A stretch of DNA of 53,754 nucleotides from the NCBI GenBank assembly GCA_003278855.1, contig QCCU01000010.1, positions 1-53,754 on the forward strand, written 5' to 3'. The translations under genes were made by a program, and so were the position numbers. The notes under the pieces were generated by a model. That model was not told the origin of the DNA, did not search any database, and saw only the letters and a list, made by a program, of their open reading frames with translations. Shown here one piece after another: positions 10,184 to 18,916 of this stretch. Positions within the stretch are counted from its first letter, which is position 1. Each line of letters starts with the position of its first letter. The DNA is from Prochlorococcus sp. AG-347-M23 (GTDB lineage Bacteria; Cyanobacteriota; Cyanobacteriia; PCC-6307; Cyanobiaceae).

Positions 10184-10248
10184 TTTTAAGTAAATTCATA
10201 TCTTGAAAATATAAATATCAAGGTGTGAATTGGTATATTTGAAGTCGT

Positions 10249-10321
10249 GGGGCCATAGCTCAGCTGGTAGAGCACCTGCATGGCATGCAGGGGGCCAGCG
10301 GTTCGAGTCCGCTTGGCTCCA
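10249..10321 (+). tRNA. tRNA-Ala (GGC)
   Basis: A 73-base cloverleaf: acceptor GGGGCCA pairs with TGGCTCC, the D-arm is GCTCAGCTGGTAGAGC, the anticodon stem is CCTGC/GCAGG with loop ATGGCAT (anticodon GGC), and the T-arm contains GGTTCGAGTCC. CCA is not fully encoded beyond the discriminator region. The gene sits exactly at the junction of core genes and the variable island. A partial copy follows about 100 bp downstream, so this tRNA has probably served as an integration site. Confidence 0.97.
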
Positions 10322-10423
10322 TCCTAACTATTATCAAAAATTCGCAATAATTCTCGCAATCTACTTCTATTAATAATCTCTAAACTCTTTTATATTAATA
10401 ATACTTAGCTATTTAATAACCTT

Positions 10424-10465
10424 CATGGCATGCAGAAGGTCAGCGGTTCGAGTCCGCTTGGCTCA
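10424..10465 (+). repeat. Degenerate partial copy of the tRNA-Ala 3' half (att-like remnant)
   Basis: These 42 bases match 10279-10320, the anticodon-to-3' end of the intact tRNA-Ala, at 38 of 42 positions (changes at the variable loop and the last base). The 5' half of the tRNA is absent, so it cannot fold as a tRNA. Partial tRNA copies of this kind are left when an element integrates at a tRNA 3' end, and they are typical of Prochlorococcus island borders. Confidence 0.85.
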
Positions 10466-10776
10466 ATCAATATTTTCCCTAGTCATACCAAATAATTTGA
10501 CCAATTTATCATAATAATACGATACGTTTTGATAAGGTAAAATATAAAAGCTCTGCTACCAGTAAATCTTGCGAATAGGTTAAAAAATGAATAAGGTACT
10601 TATAATTCTTTTTACCCTTTTAAAAAAATTTAATTGATAGACATATTGTAAGAAGGTTAGGTTAACAAGACATTTAAAATTGAATGTAAGATTTTGATGT
10701 TGTGAATTTTAGGTTTATTTAGAAGAATAATCTGCTCAAAATTGATTTAAATTTTAAAGATATTAATTTATTCTTA
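10466..10776. other. Non-coding AT-rich stretch after the tRNA remnant
   Basis: No open frame of useful length, tRNA or convincing hairpin is visible. The longest ATG frame here (from about 10587) stops after 16 codons. It is probably island-junction spacer. Confidence 0.4.
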
Positions 10777-11220
10777 TTAGTTACTTGAAGTACTACCTGA
10801 TCCTCCGCTTGAACCAGCTCCTATAGCGATACCACCAGCTATGACCAATAAAGGTAGTATACCGGTATCGCAGTCTCCATCAACAATTACCTTACCTTCC
10901 GATAAAAGATTATCTGTAATAATTGAATCCCCTTTTGTTCTGGATAAATTTGTATCTTTCCAAACTAATTTTTTTCCTTTAATAACGTCAGCATTTGATA
11001 CTAAAAATTTTTTACTTTGAACTTCTACGTATCCTGAATAATCAGTTAAGGTGTTACAAAATTTAACTACCAAATTTCCTTTTTTATTGACTCTTTTCAC
11101 TTTAATTTCTTCGATTGAATCGTTTCCAGTTGCTAATAGTAATTCTGAAGCAAAAATTGATACTTGTTGAAATGGTAAAAAGGAAAGGAATGAAGCAAAA
11201 ATAAATTTATTTAGTTTCAT
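10777..11220 (-). CDS. Small secreted protein of unknown function
   Basis: A 147-residue protein that I do not recognise as a named family. A signal peptide is clear (MKLNKFIFASFLSFLPFQQ, with cleavage expected near IFAS-E). The middle is a beta-rich segment of about 90 residues with two Cys (FCNTL and GDCDTG) that could form a disulfide. The C-terminus is a hydrophobic stretch LPLLVIAGGIAIGAG followed by a Gly/Ser-rich tail ending GSTSSN. That tail resembles those of many small exported cyanobacterial proteins and could anchor it in a membrane. It stands alone at the island edge. Confidence 0.6.
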   Translation of the reverse strand: MKLNKFIFASFLSFLPFQQVSIFASELLLATGNDSIEEIKVKRVNKKGNLVVKFCNTLTDYSGYVEVQSKKFLVSNADVIKGKKLVWKDTNLSRTKGDSIITDNLLSEGKVIVDGDCDTGILPLLVIAGGIAIGAGSSGGSGSTSSN

Positions 11221-11872
11221 TTTAAAATTTTAAATTTTATTTAAAACAATAATACAAAATTAAAAAAAAAAAATTGTATTGTTTTTCTTTCAACGTACTT
11301 GTTAAAGAACTTTTTAGTAAATATAAAGTTAGCTATAACTTTATATTGATATTTATTATGTGGGATTTGAAATTAATGACTCTTAGTTCATATTAAATCT
11401 TAAAAGAAATGAAACTTTTTTAAAAAATCAAATTTAGATTTAAACCATTTATTATATGGATTGAACTTTTAATATTCATTATATTTTTTCTATATATTTT
11501 TACAAGATTATCCTTCCGATCAACTTGGTAAAACAAGTACAAATTATACTTATAGCTTAGTTCTTAATCTGCAAAGTATTCATGGGGTAGCGCTTCCACA
11601 TCGGTAATTCAATTATGTTTTTCCTAATCATTTCTAAATTTTTAAGAAAATTCAGGGAATCTTTTTTATTTACACTAAAGATTATTTCTAACTTATAGTT
11701 TTTAATTATTTAAATTAGCTTAAAGAATCTATATTTATTAAATTAGTATGCCTGTAAAAAATAATTTATTTATAAAATTAGTAGTAAAGTTTTACTCTAA
11801 TAAAGAAATTTTAAGAAATAAAATCAATCAATTTTGGACTTATAATTTTTTTTAAGTGAAAATTGTTTTGTG
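11221..11872. other. Long AT-rich gap with a possible decayed coding remnant
   Basis: No intact gene was found in these 650 bases. One plus-strand frame is open from 11473 to the stop at 11605-11607. Its 44 codons include PSDQLGKTSTNYTYSLVLNL, but there is no start codon. Its composition is more protein-like than the surroundings, so it may be the tail of a lost gene. The rest is low-complexity A/T sequence. Confidence 0.35.
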
Positions 11873-12592
11873 TTAGTATTTTTTTGCAAAACCAGCAATT
11901 TGCCAAAAGAAAAATTTCATAAAAGTTTTAGATAGATAGATATCAAAAATAGTTAAAATTCTTCTTAAGAATTTTAGTTTCAAAAAAGCTGATATTATAT
12001 TTAAAAATCCAAAGTATTTAATATCATTAAGGTAAAAATACTTTTTCATTAGTTTTATATCTTGAATTTTTAATGGTCTTTCATCTGCTGTTCTTGCTGA
12101 TGGAGATAATCTTCTATACATTTCAAAGATAGGATTAATCCCTAATGGCTCCTTAAAAATGAGATAACCGTCATTTTTAAGAACTCTATGAATTTCTTTT
12201 AATACTTTTTGAAGATCAAGATGATGCAATAAACTATTAACAATTACGCAATCGAAGGATTCGCTTTCAGCTGGTAAGTTATGTGCATCACAACAAATAA
12301 ATTTAGCAGAATTAAGTTTCAAAGATTTTGCATTATTAATAGCTAAATCTGAAATATCTAAACCAAGATAACTTTTAAAATATTTTGAATATAAAATTGC
12401 CAATTCACCATGAGAACATCCGATTTCTAGGATATTTTTTCCTTTAATTTTTTTACATATCCTCTTATTATGAATTTCTGTTGGAATTTCTACAGCCCAG
12501 TAAAATTTTTTTTGATCTGCCCTTGCATATAAATTTCTTTGTTTATTATTCTCAAAGTTCTTTTCTGAATATAAATCAATTTTGCGCATCAT
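11873..12592 (-). CDS. Class I SAM-dependent methyltransferase (type 11-like)
   Basis: A 239-residue Rossmann methyltransferase. Motif I is ILEIGCSHGELAILY (residues 54-68), motif II has GLDIS, and motif IV is FDCVIVNSLLHHLDLQKVLKEI; a post-motif HRVLKNDGYLIFKEPLG follows. This pattern fits the methyltransferase_11 group, often used on small molecules or polysaccharide and lipid moieties. The substrate cannot be read from the sequence. The C-terminal ~60 residues are hydrophobic and basic (FLKLKFLRRILTIFDIYL) and could contact the membrane. It is the first of several modifying enzymes on the minus strand at this end of the island. Confidence 0.8.
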   Translation of the reverse strand: MMRKIDLYSEKNFENNKQRNLYARADQKKFYWAVEIPTEIHNKRICKKIKGKNILEIGCSHGELAILYSKYFKSYLGLDISDLAINNAKSLKLNSAKFICCDAHNLPAESESFDCVIVNSLLHHLDLQKVLKEIHRVLKNDGYLIFKEPLGINPIFEMYRRLSPSARTADERPLKIQDIKLMKKYFYLNDIKYFGFLNIISAFLKLKFLRRILTIFDIYLSKTFMKFFFWQIAGFAKKY

Positions 12593-12708
12593 TATCTTTT
12601 GTTAAATCAAAAATAGTTATGAAGTAATATTTTGTCCAGTTTAAGGTTCATCATATTAAAAAACGAATTTAAAAGATTAATTTTAAAAAAATTGAAATTA
12701 TTTATTTT

Positions 12709-13521
12709 TTAATTTATTAGTTTTTGGATTGTTTTCAATGCAACTTTATTTTTTCTTGGTATGAAGGGGAATGGTGGACAATATATTTTTTCAATTTCTT
12801 GAGGACAATCATTGAAATAATTTTCCAATGAAATGTCTATAAAGAAGGCATTGGAACCACTAATACTACAACATATTAGTTTGTAGTTATATTTCTTGAA
12901 TAAATTATTAAATGATGAGAGTGAAGCACCAAAGTAATCACCTTTAGACCAAATATGATTTTCATCATAATTGATTGTAAATTCTATTGGCGGGGGGAAT
13001 TTTGGATTTATTTCAACAATAAATAGTTTAGGTCGAGCTTTATTCTGTAAAAGATTTTCTACTAAAAATAAATCATTTCCATCTAAATCAATTGAAATTA
13101 CATCTGGAATAAAAGAACATGATTGAAATAATTCATAAATATTATTAACTGTAATCCAAGTTTTCTTAAATCTAAGTTTATTTGAGTTATTAGGATTTAA
13201 AATTAATTCTTCTCCTCCAAACCACATACCTTTCCATCCAAGTGCTAAGAGGATAAGAGTATTATTTTCAATACCATTACCAACTCCAAATTCAATAAAT
13301 CTTCCTTTATTTATTTTAATTCTTTTTAGAATTTCGATTGTTATAGAGTCCTCATCACACTGAGAAAAACCAACTATCTTTCCATTATTAAGAGGGTTAA
13401 CATGATCCTTAGCAATCTCTAGGAAAGTTTTTCTCAACATAAAATCTTCGAAATAATTTAATCCAAAGAAAATTGAAAATTTATTATAAAGTGATCTTAA
13501 TTTTTTTTTTAAATGAAGCAT
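12709..13521 (-). CDS. FkbM-like methyltransferase-fold protein
   Basis: A 270-residue protein of the FkbM-like group common in Prochlorococcus surface-polysaccharide islands. Motif I reads FIEFGVGNGIENNT (about 75-88), followed by GWKGMWFGGE (95-104), which replaces the usual GW-G-x-x-IE. VISIDLDGNDLFLVENLL (141-158) matches the acidic motif of the family. A late segment, GASLSSFNNLFKKYNYKLICC, is also family-like. It probably O-methylates a sugar, but the acceptor is unknown. A decayed relative lies at 42243-43070. The hydrophobic, basic N-terminal 25 residues are probably not a true signal peptide. Confidence 0.65.
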   Translation of the reverse strand: MLHLKKKLRSLYNKFSIFFGLNYFEDFMLRKTFLEIAKDHVNPLNNGKIVGFSQCDEDSITIEILKRIKINKGRFIEFGVGNGIENNTLILLALGWKGMWFGGEELILNPNNSNKLRFKKTWITVNNIYELFQSCSFIPDVISIDLDGNDLFLVENLLQNKARPKLFIVEINPKFPPPIEFTINYDENHIWSKGDYFGASLSSFNNLFKKYNYKLICCSISGSNAFFIDISLENYFNDCPQEIEKIYCPPFPFIPRKNKVALKTIQKLIN

Positions 13522-13650
13522 AAAGAAAAATTTTGACTTTATAGTAAATATAACTTAACTTAAAAACAAATTTGGCTATTTAGATATAAGCTTAAAAAAT
13601 GATTTTATTTATTTTTTATAGCATAAAAAAAATAAATTAATAATACAAAT

Positions 13651-14277
13651 CTAAAAAATTCTAGGAATATAAGAACCATTGTTTTTATCTCCTAAACTCC
13701 CTTTAAACCAAGAGTTAAAAGAAAAAGTAATCCTATCATTAGAATATAAATGCGGCCCAACAGAATGTTTTAAATTAGATGGGAAGATAATTAAAGATCC
13801 TTTTTTACCAAAATGATCAATTTTCTCTTCAAAATTTTTGTTCGGAAGTATTAAGGGATTGTCGTATATTGATTTCAAATAAAATGTTGTAGAGCAGTTT
13901 TCAGTTAAATAAATTATTCCAGAAAGAATAGATAGAGGATGTGTGTGTTCATGATGAATTTGCCCTTTTTTTGATAAATTCAACCAACTTTGAGAAATAC
14001 TTAATTTTTCGAAATTTTGATCATAATTTATAATGTCTTTTTTAATTTTATAAAGACAGTTTTCAATCCATTTATGTAAATTTTCTAAAGTAGTTTCATT
14101 GCTTAATGATGAGTCACTTCCAAAGTATGTCATCCCTCCTTCGAATTTATTAATGTTTATTCTTTTGCAAGCTTTATCCCAATTAATTAATTTAGAGAAA
14201 TTTTTTAAATCAGAAAAAACCTTATTAGGACAATTAAATTCATATAAATATTGTTTTGGAAGAGGATTTTTTTTCAA
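13651..14277 (-). CDS. 2OG-Fe(II) oxygenase family protein (TIGR02466-like)
   Basis: A 208-residue putative 2-oxoglutarate and iron(II)-dependent oxygenase. The double-stranded beta-helix signature is visible: SQSWLNLSKKGQIHHEHTHP (95-114) supplies metal-ligand histidines, ILSGIIYL follows, then GSLIIFPSNLKHSVGPH (160-176) gives the distal His171, and R182 in DRITFSFN is the expected 2OG-binding Arg. The family hydroxylates varied substrates and is abundant in cyanophages and picocyanobacterial islands. It is followed on the same strand by no close partner, and lies about 30 bp downstream of another oxygenase gene. Confidence 0.75.
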   Translation of the reverse strand: MKKNPLPKQYLYEFNCPNKVFSDLKNFSKLINWDKACKRININKFEGGMTYFGSDSSLSNETTLENLHKWIENCLYKIKKDIINYDQNFEKLSISQSWLNLSKKGQIHHEHTHPLSILSGIIYLTENCSTTFYLKSIYDNPLILPNKNFEEKIDHFGKKGSLIIFPSNLKHSVGPHLYSNDRITFSFNSWFKGSLGDKNNGSYIPRIF

Positions 14278-14309
14278 TTTTAAATTGTTTAAATATATTG
14301 CATTTTAAG

Positions 14310-14843
14310 TTAAGGCTTCATAATTATATTTACAGCAACACGCCAATAAGATAATTTTTCATTTTTTACGAAACCTCCATCATGCTCTATATTTGAAGGG
14401 AAAATAATAAATCTTCCACCTTTGTAATTAATTTTTTCTTCATTAAGATAAAATTCACCTCCATTATTACAATCCCATACAGGATTTAAGAATCCTAGTA
14501 TTGTCCAATAATCTTCTTCATGAGAATCAACATGTTTTACAGTTTTTGAGAATGAAGATTTTGCTCCAATATTTATTCTAGAAATATTTTTTGGTAGTTT
14601 AAATGAATATTTTTTTCTAAGTAGAGTATCTACTCTAAAGATTGTTGACCTAAAATAACCGCTCAAAAATTTAGAATTTATAATTTGCTCTTCTTGGACG
14701 GAAAGACCTGGAAATGAAGAAAAACCTATACTTTCATTAATTGTTGAAGTATTTGAAAGTGTCCATAAAGGAGTATCTAGTATTTTATTATAAATCCATA
14801 AAAGTTCATTTTTGCTTATAACATCATCTAAAATATAATACAT
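14310..14843 (-). CDS. 2OG-Fe(II) oxygenase, second copy
   Basis: A 177-residue putative prolyl-4-hydroxylase-like oxygenase. The iron ligands are H104 and D106 (KHVDSHEEDYW) and H154 (FPSNIEHDGG), and the likely 2OG-binding Arg is R168 (YWRVAVNI). A GGRFIIFPS strand precedes the distal His, as expected. It shares little sequence with the neighbouring oxygenase beyond the fold, so this is not a recent duplication. The two genes run in the same direction and may act on the same surface molecule. Confidence 0.75.
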   Translation of the reverse strand: MYYILDDVISKNELLWIYNKILDTPLWTLSNTSTINESIGFSSFPGLSVQEEQIINSKFLSGYFRSTIFRVDTLLRKKYSFKLPKNISRINIGAKSSFSKTVKHVDSHEEDYWTILGFLNPVWDCNNGGEFYLNEEKINYKGGRFIIFPSNIEHDGGFVKNEKLSYWRVAVNIIMKP

Positions 14844-14904
14844 AATTACCTCTTTAATTAAATTAATCTTATATTAATTTTCTGAGCAAATCAAAAATTC
14901 CTAT

Positions 14905-15909
14905 TTATATTTGGTTTATTTCCCAAGTGAAGATTTTATGAGGATCTTTAATTCTAAGGGAAAAATTTAAAATTTCTTTTTCTTGCAAATAGCAAGATTG
15001 AAATCTAAAAAATGGCACTTGTTTTTTCCAAAGTGTTAATGGTTCATTTGGGAATGTACTAAACTTTATTTCTTCATCAAACTTTACTGAGAAAAATAAA
15101 CTTAATCCCTCAAAAATAGATGAATTTTTTATTTCCTTTTTAAAGTATATTTCATTAGGGAATTCATTTCTTCCAAGCTTCATTAAATCAAATGAATAAA
15201 TAGGTTTTGGTATTGATAATAATTGTTCTATTTCATTAAAGTTAATAAAAAATAACCTTTTTTCTTCTAATTCAGGAATAAAAGACTGTAGGTATGAGTA
15301 ATTTATATTTGCAAAATTGTGATCCCATAGATATGGCTTTTTAGAATCTTCTTTAAGAAGGGTTGGTTCCAGATAAAGTGCAAATTTAGATGGAAAAATT
15401 TGCCCTTCTCTCGACAATATTCTATCACGTAAGTCTAATAGAGTTTCAATCATTCCTTCGTTTATTAATCCATTTCCAATTAATTCGTGGAAAATGATAT
15501 CCACTTTTTCTCGAGGAAAAAATTTTTTTGAATTTTTTTTAATAAAGGATATTCCTGAAATGTTATTTTTCTCACTTAGTAACTTGGCGGTATTTATTAT
15601 AGAAGAATGATCTATTGCGTATATCTTACGGGGTTTTTGTTTAAGCATAAAATAACTTAAAACTCCAGTCCCAGTTCCTACATCAACTGCTGTAATATTA
15701 TTATTAACATATTTACTAATTGCTTTCCGATATATTTCTAATCTTGTTTTATCTGCCAACATAAATTCATGGATTCGGTAGTTTGAGAAAAAAGATTGAT
15801 TATTATCTTGATGTATTAATTCTGAATAAAGTTTTCTAAAAAAAGGTTTTGAGAAAGGTATTCTAAAACAAAGTTTAAAAAAACTAAGAAATATTTTTTT
15901 TAAAAACAC
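14905..15909 (-). CDS. PRMT-like class I methyltransferase
   Basis: A 334-residue methyltransferase that resembles protein arginine methyltransferases. IHEFMLADKTRLEIYRKAI (46-64) corresponds to the PRMT N-terminal helix. Motif I is VDVGTGTGVLSYFML (75-89) and motif II is YAIDHSS. The loop HELIGNGLINEG places Glu142 and Glu151 nine residues apart, the same spacing as the catalytic double-E loop of PRMTs. The C-terminal part (about 200-334) is beta-rich, as in the PRMT barrel domain. A role in arginine or guanidino-group methylation is inference; the fold call is solid. Confidence 0.7.
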   Translation of the reverse strand: MFLKKIFLSFFKLCFRIPFSKPFFRKLYSELIHQDNNQSFFSNYRIHEFMLADKTRLEIYRKAISKYVNNNITAVDVGTGTGVLSYFMLKQKPRKIYAIDHSSIINTAKLLSEKNNISGISFIKKNSKKFFPREKVDIIFHELIGNGLINEGMIETLLDLRDRILSREGQIFPSKFALYLEPTLLKEDSKKPYLWDHNFANINYSYLQSFIPELEEKRLFFINFNEIEQLLSIPKPIYSFDLMKLGRNEFPNEIYFKKEIKNSSIFEGLSLFFSVKFDEEIKFSTFPNEPLTLWKKQVPFFRFQSCYLQEKEILNFSLRIKDPHKIFTWEINQI

Positions 15910-15992
15910 TAATTAATTAAATAATTAGTTTTATTATAAAAAAAAATGTATTTTTTCAAAACTATTAATAAGGTAAAATTTAAAATGAGAAT

Positions 15993-16811
15993 CTAAATTT
16001 TTATAACTTCAGAGATATAGTCGGATCCACTATAGTAATTTATCCTTCTATAGATCTTAATCCTATCAAACAGGTTTAATAAAGCCCATCTAAAAGTGAC
16101 AATAAATAAGGCAAAACTATTTAGCATTAATTTTTTTTTGTAGAAGGAATTAATTCTTTTTAATGCACCAAACTTATTTTTTGAACGTTGACTTTTTGAA
16201 ATCCTATAATAACAGGATATTTTATTTGTAGAAATTGAATAAAATTTTTTATTCATAATTAAATTAATCCATAAATCATAATCTTCGGGTCTAATTTCTT
16301 CAAATTTGATTTCCTTAACTAATTGTCTATCTATAAAAACAGTAACCAAAGGAAGATAATTTTTAAATAAGATATTTCTAGAATCTATTAATTTTGGTGG
16401 CGTTATTAATGCTCCTTTGATTTTTCCACATTTATACTTTCTAAATCTTATGTAAGAACAATGTGATATTGGAATATTTTTTTCAACCCGAATATTTAAA
16501 TTATTTTGAAGGAAATCTTTGTCCCAAATATCATCAGAATCAAGAAAAGTTAAATATCTTCCTTTTGCTTTAGATATTCCAATATTTCTTGTAATAGATA
16601 CCCCATTAGAGATTTTTGAAGAAATTACCTTAAATCTTTTATCACTATTTGTAGTTTTTCTAATAATTTTTAATGAATCATCACTTGAATTGTCATCAAT
16701 AATAATGCACTCGTAATTCTTATAAATTTGATTTTGGATAGATTTCAAAGTTGATTTAATAGTATTTTGTGAATTAAAATTAGGGACTATGATACTTATT
16801 AAAGGATTCAT
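15993..16811 (-). CDS. Glycosyltransferase family 2
   Basis: A 272-residue GT-A glycosyltransferase. The N-terminal fold reads ISIIVPNFNSQNTIKSTLKS, followed by ECIIIDDNSSDDS, and the metal-binding DSDD motif lies at about 91-94 (TFLDSDDIWD). The C-terminal 50 residues are hydrophobic and basic, which suggests membrane association. I place the start at ATG 16811 (MNPLISI) because it begins the domain directly. An upstream start at 16856 would overlap the divergent gene. The donor and acceptor are unknown. Confidence 0.85.
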   Translation of the reverse strand: MNPLISIIVPNFNSQNTIKSTLKSIQNQIYKNYECIIIDDNSSDDSLKIIRKTTNSDKRFKVISSKISNGVSITRNIGISKAKGRYLTFLDSDDIWDKDFLQNNLNIRVEKNIPISHCSYIRFRKYKCGKIKGALITPPKLIDSRNILFKNYLPLVTVFIDRQLVKEIKFEEIRPEDYDLWINLIMNKKFYSISTNKISCYYRISKSQRSKNKFGALKRINSFYKKKLMLNSFALFIVTFRWALLNLFDRIKIYRRINYYSGSDYISEVIKI

Positions 16812-16840
16812 TCTTCTTCTAATTAAAAAGTCTTTTAAAT

Positions 16841-17881
16841 TTGAAAATACTAGCACAAAAAAACATTAAGTTTCTTTTATTAGTTGTTTTTATTCCTCAA
16901 ATATTTTTGTTAATTTCTTCTCAGGTTTTTGCTAATAATAAAAATGAGAAGAAAGATTTAAAATGGGAATTTATTGAAAAGAAAAATCATGAGAACTTAG
17001 AATGGACTCCATATTTAGGGGATATACAATATGAAGATATATCTAAAAATAATAAATTTTCAAAATCTAAGTTTGATATTAAAGCTACTGGTAAGTCTGT
17101 AACGGTTAATGATAACTTATATCCTGAGATATCAAATTATGTTCCCAATGGTTTTGTGGAAGATTGGAGGAAAATTTTCACAGCTAGTTTTAGGGGCATA
17201 AGCAGAACAAGGGGCTGTTCTCTATCGAATTTTCACTCAAGATGTAGAGATGGAGTTTTGGATTTAGATTTCAATTTAATTAATAAAGAAAATTTTAGTT
17301 TGAATCCAAAAATTAATATTCAAAGCCTATCAAATAGAGGTTCCGCTATTGGAGAGGGTGTTAGTTTAGGTTTTAAAGCGGCAATACAATTATCAGATTT
17401 CAATTCAATTGCAATAGGTGGTGAAAATCTTATTCATTTTGATGATTCAATTGATTTAGGAAGAAATTTTTATATTATAAAAAGTTACTTTATACCCTTA
17501 AATAAGAAAAAGAATCCATCGGCATTATTTGTAAATGCTGGTTTAGGTTCTGACTTTTATGGATATAGAGGTAATGGATTCTTAGGAAAAACTACTTGCT
17601 TTGGAACACCTAATTTGACAGGGGAAGGTAATAATGAGTGCTCATGGGGTCCTATTGGTTCTTTAACATACGCATTTAATGATAGATTTGCATTTGTTAA
17701 TGAATGGTTTGGTTATGGATATGGCTCTGGTGTTTCTGTAAAACCTATTAAAGACATGCCAATTATTTTTTCGTTTTATCTTACTGATTATATCCAAGGC
17801 TTTCCTAAATATATTCAGAAAAGTTGTCAAAATAATCACTGTGAACCACGTTACTATGGAAGTATGTCTATAACGTTTTGA
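16841..17881 (+). CDS. Putative outer-membrane beta-barrel protein
   Basis: A 346-residue exported protein of unknown function. The N-terminal signal peptide has the hydrophobic core FLLLVVFIPQIFLLIS and a probable cleavage site at VFA-N. The mature protein has many alternating hydrophobic/aromatic strands (SLGFKAAIQLSDFNSIAIGG and later FAFVNEWFGYGYGSGVSV), and it ends in Phe (GSMSITF), as outer-membrane barrels do. Paired Cys in RGCSL/SRCRD, TTCFG/NECSW and KSCQNNHCE suggest periplasmic disulfides. The start is TTG at 16841, shared with a short divergent gap to the GT2 gene. Confidence 0.65.
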   Translation: MKILAQKNIKFLLLVVFIPQIFLLISSQVFANNKNEKKDLKWEFIEKKNHENLEWTPYLGDIQYEDISKNNKFSKSKFDIKATGKSVTVNDNLYPEISNYVPNGFVEDWRKIFTASFRGISRTRGCSLSNFHSRCRDGVLDLDFNLINKENFSLNPKINIQSLSNRGSAIGEGVSLGFKAAIQLSDFNSIAIGGENLIHFDDSIDLGRNFYIIKSYFIPLNKKKNPSALFVNAGLGSDFYGYRGNGFLGKTTCFGTPNLTGEGNNECSWGPIGSLTYAFNDRFAFVNEWFGYGYGSGVSVKPIKDMPIIFSFYLTDYIQGFPKYIQKSCQNNHCEPRYYGSMSITF

Positions 17882-17970
17882 TTTAAATATATTTAAATTT
17901 AGTTTTCAATCCAATAAGATTTTAAAATTTTATTTTTTGAGTTAAAATCAATTGATGATTTATAAAAAAA

Positions 17971-18912
17971 ATGTTGCGAAAAAACAGTAAAATACTTGTA
18001 ACAGGAGGAACTGGTTTAATTGGAACTAATTTAGTAAAAAGATTAGCAAAAGATGGTTTCGATGTCCTTGCGACTGGTAGCAAAGATGATCTAAGAAACT
18101 CAGCTAAATGTAATCAAATATTTAAAGATTATAAACCAGATGTTGTTTTCCACTTAGCAGCAAAAGTAGGAGGCATTTATGCTAATTCTAATTTTAAGGC
18201 GGATTTTTACTCCGATAATGTTTTGATTAATACTCATGTTGTGAATGCTTGTGTTGCCCATGAGATTGAATACGTGTTCGCTATGGGAACTGGATGTGCC
18301 TACCCTAAAAGATTAGAAAATAGAATACTGTTTGAAGATGATTTTTTAGATGGTATTCCTGAATTTACTAACGACGCTTATGCTTATGCTAAAAGGGGTT
18401 TGTTAGTTCATTTACAAGCTCTTTCCGAAGCAAAAATTTTAAAATTTGTATATGGTTTACCCGCAAATATATACGGCCCCTTTGATAACTTTCACCCAAT
18501 GAATTCGCATGTTATTCCTGGATTAATTAGGAGATTTTCTGATACTATTCAAAAAGGTCTTAATGAAATTAAGATTTGGGGTGATGGATCAGCGTCTAGG
18601 GACTTTTTATTTATAGATGATTGTGTAGAAGCAATTTTAATGTTGACAAAATCTTACAAAGAAGGAGTTTTTAATATTGCTACTGGCAATCAAATATCAA
18701 TTTATGAATTGGCTACAAAAATTAAATCATTGAGTGGTTTTAAAGGTCACATCACTTTTGATAAAAATCAACCTTCCGGTCAATTACAAAGGAAACCTGA
18801 TACTTCAAAGATGGCAGCCTTAGGTTGGACTAACAAAATAAGTATTGAAGATGGATTAAGAAAAACAATTAATTGGTTTGAAGACAACAGGGATATTATT
18901 CGGGAAAGATAA
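17971..18912 (+). CDS. GDP-L-fucose synthase-type epimerase/reductase (WcaG family)
   Basis: A 313-residue short-chain dehydrogenase of the GDP-4-keto-6-deoxymannose epimerase-reductase family. The NADP site is TGGTGLIGTN (11-20). By comparison with the E. coli enzyme the active-site set is Thr107 (Ser in E. coli), Cys109, Tyr137-x3-Lys141 and His180 (NFHPMNSHVIP), so both epimerase and reductase residues are kept. It heads an operon with gmhB/hddC, a 4,6-dehydratase, hddA and gmhA. It may therefore reduce (and possibly epimerise) GDP-4-keto-6-deoxyheptose instead of making GDP-fucose. Sequence alone cannot separate these roles. Confidence 0.8.
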   Translation: MLRKNSKILVTGGTGLIGTNLVKRLAKDGFDVLATGSKDDLRNSAKCNQIFKDYKPDVVFHLAAKVGGIYANSNFKADFYSDNVLINTHVVNACVAHEIEYVFAMGTGCAYPKRLENRILFEDDFLDGIPEFTNDAYAYAKRGLLVHLQALSEAKILKFVYGLPANIYGPFDNFHPMNSHVIPGLIRRFSDTIQKGLNEIKIWGDGSASRDFLFIDDCVEAILMLTKSYKEGVFNIATGNQISIYELATKIKSLSGFKGHITFDKNQPSGQLQRKPDTSKMAALGWTNKISIEDGLRKTINWFEDNRDIIRER

Positions 18913-18916
18913 TTAT

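Noticed and set aside
10424..10465. Second tRNA-Ala gene
   Set aside because: The 5' half (acceptor and D-arm) is missing and the 3' half has mismatches, so it cannot form a tRNA.
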